In this document: positions 5,821-7,418 of the stretch, piece by piece
Layout: the number at the start of each line of letters is the position of its first letter
Numbering within the stretch: position 1 is the stretch's first letter
Assembly: GCA_028821035.1 (NCBI GenBank)
Contig: JAPPHP010000018.1
Span: 1 to 7,418, forward strand
DNA: 7,418 nt
Reading direction: 5' to 3'
Source: Gammaproteobacteria bacterium
Lineage (GTDB): Bacteria; Pseudomonadota; Gammaproteobacteria; Pseudomonadales; Azotimanducaceae
Program-made: the position numbers and the translations under genes
The notes under the pieces: generated by a model
Seen by the model: only the letters and a program-made list of their open reading frames with translations
Told to the model about the DNA's origin: nothing
The model's database searches: none

Positions 5821-6822
5821 TCAGTGGAGGGCCGGCAGAATCGCGTCGAGAGCGATGTCCACCCCGCCATCGAGCCCGGCCTGCGATGGCGGGACCGCGT
5901 CTCCCTCTCCGGGCGCCAGGCCCGCGGTCTGCACGATGAGCAGGTCGAGGTCGCGGACGACAAAGGCGTACTGACCGCCGGACCCGGCCACCGAGATCAC
6001 CGGGTGGCCGTCGAAATCCTTGAGCCCGAAATGCAACCCGTACCCGGACATGGCGCGCACGGGCGGCACGCCGATCTGAGCGTAGAAGTCCTGGAGAAAC
6101 GGCCCATCGACGCCGGGTGTGGGGGCCGTCGCCAGTTCGAGCCAGCGCCGCGGTACCACCTGGCGCCTCCCCTGGCTGCCGTGGTTCAGCAGGCAGAAGC
6201 CCAGGCGCGCCAGGCCGCGCGGCGAGAGCCACATCTCCGACGGGCCGATCTCCGCGCGCCAGGTTGCGGCGCCCGGAATGGAGACGGTGCGCGGCCATTT
6301 GAATTCCCTGATCCCCAGGGGATCCGCAAGCCACTCCCTGGCCGCCTCCGTCAGCGGCCGGCCGATGGCGGTGCGCAGCGTTTCGGCGACCATCTGGCTG
6401 TCGCAGGCGCTGTATACCCAGGCCGTGCCGGGGTCCTCCACCACCTCGATGTCATCGCCGAAGAAGAAAGCCACGGGATCGGCCGCACGGCTGAATGCGG
6501 TTGCGAAATCCATGTCGTTGCGCCACCCGAGGCCCGACTGCATTGCCAGGCAGTGGCGCAGGGTGATCATGCGTTTGCGCGGATCTGACCCGCGCGGCGC
6601 GCGACTGCCGTGGTAATCCGCGAGCGGCATATCGAGAGAGGGCAGCAGGCCCTCCTCCAGGGCGATGCCGACGAGGCACGAAAGCCATTACTTGGTCACC
6701 GAATACACGGGATGCAGGTCGTCCGGCCCGAAGCCGTTGAAATAGCGCTCGAAGAGCAGCCGCCCGTGGCGGATAACGAGCAGGCTGTTCAGCCAGGGGC
6801 GCTCTATTGTCGATGAGTTCAT
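5821..6822 (-). pseudogene. Serine hydrolase (beta-lactamase/NylB-like) with a nonsense codon at the active site
   Basis: Read through one internal stop, the frame gives a 332-residue protein of the serine beta-lactamase family (PF00144), close to 6-aminohexanoate-dimer hydrolase/EstB-like enzymes. From the ATG at 6822 it has S-L-L-V-I-R-H-G-R-L-L-F-E-R-Y-F (13-28) and V-Y-S41-V-T-K44, the S-x-x-K catalytic motif. Codon 45 is TAA (6688-6690), then W-L-S-C-L-V-G-I-A-L-E-E-G continues in the same frame without any shift. Later blocks are I-T-L-R-H-C-L-A-M-Q-S-G-L-G-W (86-100), the second catalytic Tyr in V-Y137-S-A-C-D-S-Q, and G-S-G-G-Q near 280-284 in place of the K-T-G box. A downstream ATG at 6630 could restart translation but would lack both Ser41 and Lys44. 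One base change from a Ser codon (TCA or TCG family position) explains the stop. No Shine-Dalgarno is obvious at 6822, so the true start is less certain. Confidence 0.88.
6688..6690 (-). other. In-frame TAA directly after the S-V-T-K motif
   Basis: The plus strand reads TTA, giving TAA on the coding strand. Family members usually have a small residue, often Ser, immediately after the catalytic Lys; TCA to TAA is a single transversion. Similarity to the family is uninterrupted on both sides, so this is a point nonsense change rather than a frameshift. A sequencing or assembly error remains possible. Confidence 0.85.
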
Positions 6823-6867
6823 GCGTTGTTCGTTGCGCCTGTGGCCCTCCCGGTGCGCGGCCGACGG

Positions 6868-6888
6868 CGGGGCGCCCTGCGCGCCCCG
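6868..6888 (+). terminator. GC-rich hairpin with short T run, terminator-like
   Basis: CGGGGCGC (6868-6875), loop CCTGC (6876-6880) and GCGCCCCG (6881-6888) form a perfect eight-base-pair stem, followed on the plus strand by TTTCGGTTAT. Two further G-U pairs can extend the stem at its base. As a terminator it would act on plus-strand transcripts, yet no plus-strand gene ends nearby, so it might equally stop antisense readthrough or act in the 5' region of the minus-strand gene. The structure is clear; its function is inferred. Confidence 0.4.
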
Positions 6889-6924
6889 TTTCGGTTATCC
6901 GCGTGCGCTTGCCCACCCGGCAGG

Positions 6925-6954
6925 CTGTCTGTGCCCCGGTCGCAGCCATAGAAT
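6925..6954 (+). promoter_or_regulatory. Possible sigma70-type promoter for the S9-like peptidase gene
   Basis: TAGAAT at 6949-6954 matches the -10 consensus at five of six positions and is the same hexamer as the box before the rhodanese gene. CTGTCT at 6925-6930, with an 18-base spacer, is a weak -35 (three of six). The ATG at 6983 lies 28 bases downstream, giving a 5' leader of about 20 bases if transcription begins at the usual distance. Placement supports it; the -35 is poor. Confidence 0.4.
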
Positions 6955-6982
6955 GGGCAGCCGCCAGTCACATGTAAACCAC

Positions 6983-7418
6983 ATGCAACCCGCCTCGCAA
7001 CGCGACCTGCGGTCAACCTCGCTCTACCGGGAAGTGCACGCCTATTACGACGCCATATTCGCGCCGGGCAAGGATCGGATCACCGACGGCGCCGACCTCG
7101 CCATGCATCCGCGCGGCCGCCTGGCAGGGTTTACGGGCACCCTGTTCAACGATTTCGGAACGACGCCAGGAACGCGCATATGCCTGGTCGACCTGGAATC
7201 CGGCGCCATGCACCGGCTGGACTGTCCCGCCAACAGCGATCGCATGCCACGCTGGTCCCCGGACGGATCGCGCCTCGCCTTCCTGTCCGACCGCACCGAG
7301 GCAGGGAACTTCCAGCTATTCGTTACCGATCCCGAAGGCAAGGGCGACGCCCGGGCGACTCCTGCCGCGAACGGCACCGTCGAGTATTTTCACTGGTCGC
7401 CCGACGGCCAACGCATCG
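6983..7418 (+). CDS. S9-type peptidase or related protein, N-terminal beta-propeller (3' end outside window)
   Basis: The first 145 residues of a protein that continues beyond the window. After a short N-terminal region, R-I-T-D-G-A-D-L-A-M-H-P-R-G (32-45) begins a degenerate propeller blade. R-W-S-P-D-G-S-R-L-A-F-L-S-D-R (90-104) is a textbook PD40/TolB-like repeat, and H-W-S-P-D-G-Q begins another at about 138. These repeats form the propeller that precedes the catalytic hydrolase domain in prolyl-oligopeptidase (S9) enzymes. The G-N-F-Q-L-F-V-T-D segment after the second blade also fits S9 acylaminoacyl-peptidase-like proteins. The catalytic domain is not in view, so a TolB-like or other propeller protein is not excluded. 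There is no signal peptide. The ATG at 6983 is the first in-frame start; an ATG at 6972 is followed at once by TAA. No Shine-Dalgarno is evident. Confidence 0.75.
   Translation, partial: MQPASQRDLRSTSLYREVHAYYDAIFAPGKDRITDGADLAMHPRGRLAGFTGTLFNDFGTTPGTRICLVDLESGAMHRLDCPANSDRMPRWSPDGSRLAFLSDRTEAGNFQLFVTDPEGKGDARATPAANGTVEYFHWSPDGQRI

Larger units (their letters stand above)
6823..6982. other. Divergent intergenic region
   Basis: These 160 bases separate the minus-strand serine hydrolase from the plus-strand peptidase gene. They hold the GC-rich hairpin at 6868-6888 and the promoter-like TAGAAT box at 6949-6954. The minus-strand frame of the hydrolase stays open upstream to a TAA at 6895-6897, but that stretch (rich in Arg, His and Pro) shows no family resemblance and offers no ATG above 6822. 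I see no small gene or RNA gene in it. Confidence 0.6.

Noticed and set aside
4809..5963. Minus-strand open frame antisense to the amidohydrolase and across the convergent junction
   Set aside because: It shows no family resemblance and runs opposite a well-supported gene; the real minus-strand gene at the junction is the helix-turn-helix gene in a different frame.
5804..6334. N-terminal extension of the helix-turn-helix gene in the same open frame
   Set aside because: The upstream part is low-complexity Arg/Gly/Pro sequence lying inside the hydrolase in another frame; the domain starts only after the ATG at 5803.
5761..6588. Plus-strand open frame opposite the serine hydrolase
   Set aside because: It has no recognisable motifs, while the minus strand carries a full set of beta-lactamase-family blocks.
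6688..6690. Recoding or programmed readthrough of the TAA as an explanation for the interrupted hydrolase
   Set aside because: Selenocysteine and pyrrolysine use TGA and TAG, TAA readthrough is rare, and no recoding structure is apparent; point mutation or sequence error is simpler.
6972..6977. ATG at 6972 as the start of the peptidase gene
   Set aside because: It is followed immediately by TAA; the ATG at 6983 is the first that enters the propeller frame.

Overview
The window is GC-rich (visibly about two-thirds G+C) bacterial DNA with tightly packed genes, GTG starts and 1-11 base overlaps between neighbours. The gene families and the two TAGAAT promoter-like boxes fit a proteobacterium, perhaps a gammaproteobacterium, but nothing in the window fixes the taxon.

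Left part (1-3347, + strand): the C-terminal part of a major facilitator superfamily transporter runs straight into a complete molybdate ABC importer, modA-modB-modC. Each stop codon overlaps the next start (by 4, 1 and 11 bases), so the four genes look like one translationally coupled operon. ModA would capture molybdate (or tungstate) in the periplasm, ModB would form the membrane channel, and ModC would supply ATP hydrolysis and carries a C-terminal TOBE-type oxyanion-sensing region. The MFS substrate cannot be read from the sequence.

Middle part (3348-5525, + strand): a small single-domain rhodanese, probably from its own weak promoter, is followed 43 bases later by a 556-residue amidohydrolase of the N-acyl-D-amino-acid deacylase family. 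The latter has a strong Shine-Dalgarno sequence, but the two mid-barrel histidines of the characterised enzymes appear to be replaced.

Right part (5526-7418): two minus-strand genes converge on the amidohydrolase. One is a short XRE-type helix-turn-helix protein resembling HigA-type antitoxins, with no toxin gene beside it. The other is a serine hydrolase of the beta-lactamase/NylB type, interrupted by a TAA codon immediately after its catalytic S-V-T-K motif, so as read here it is a pseudogene. After a divergent intergenic region with a GC-rich hairpin and a possible promoter, the start of an S9-type (prolyl oligopeptidase-like) peptidase or related beta-propeller protein runs off the right end.

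I see no CRISPR array, tRNA, rRNA, insertion sequence or clear new multi-gene system. The most notable signals are the nonsense codon in the serine hydrolase active site, the substituted metal-site residues of the amidohydrolase, the solitary antitoxin-like regulator and the MFS gene fused by overlap to modABC.
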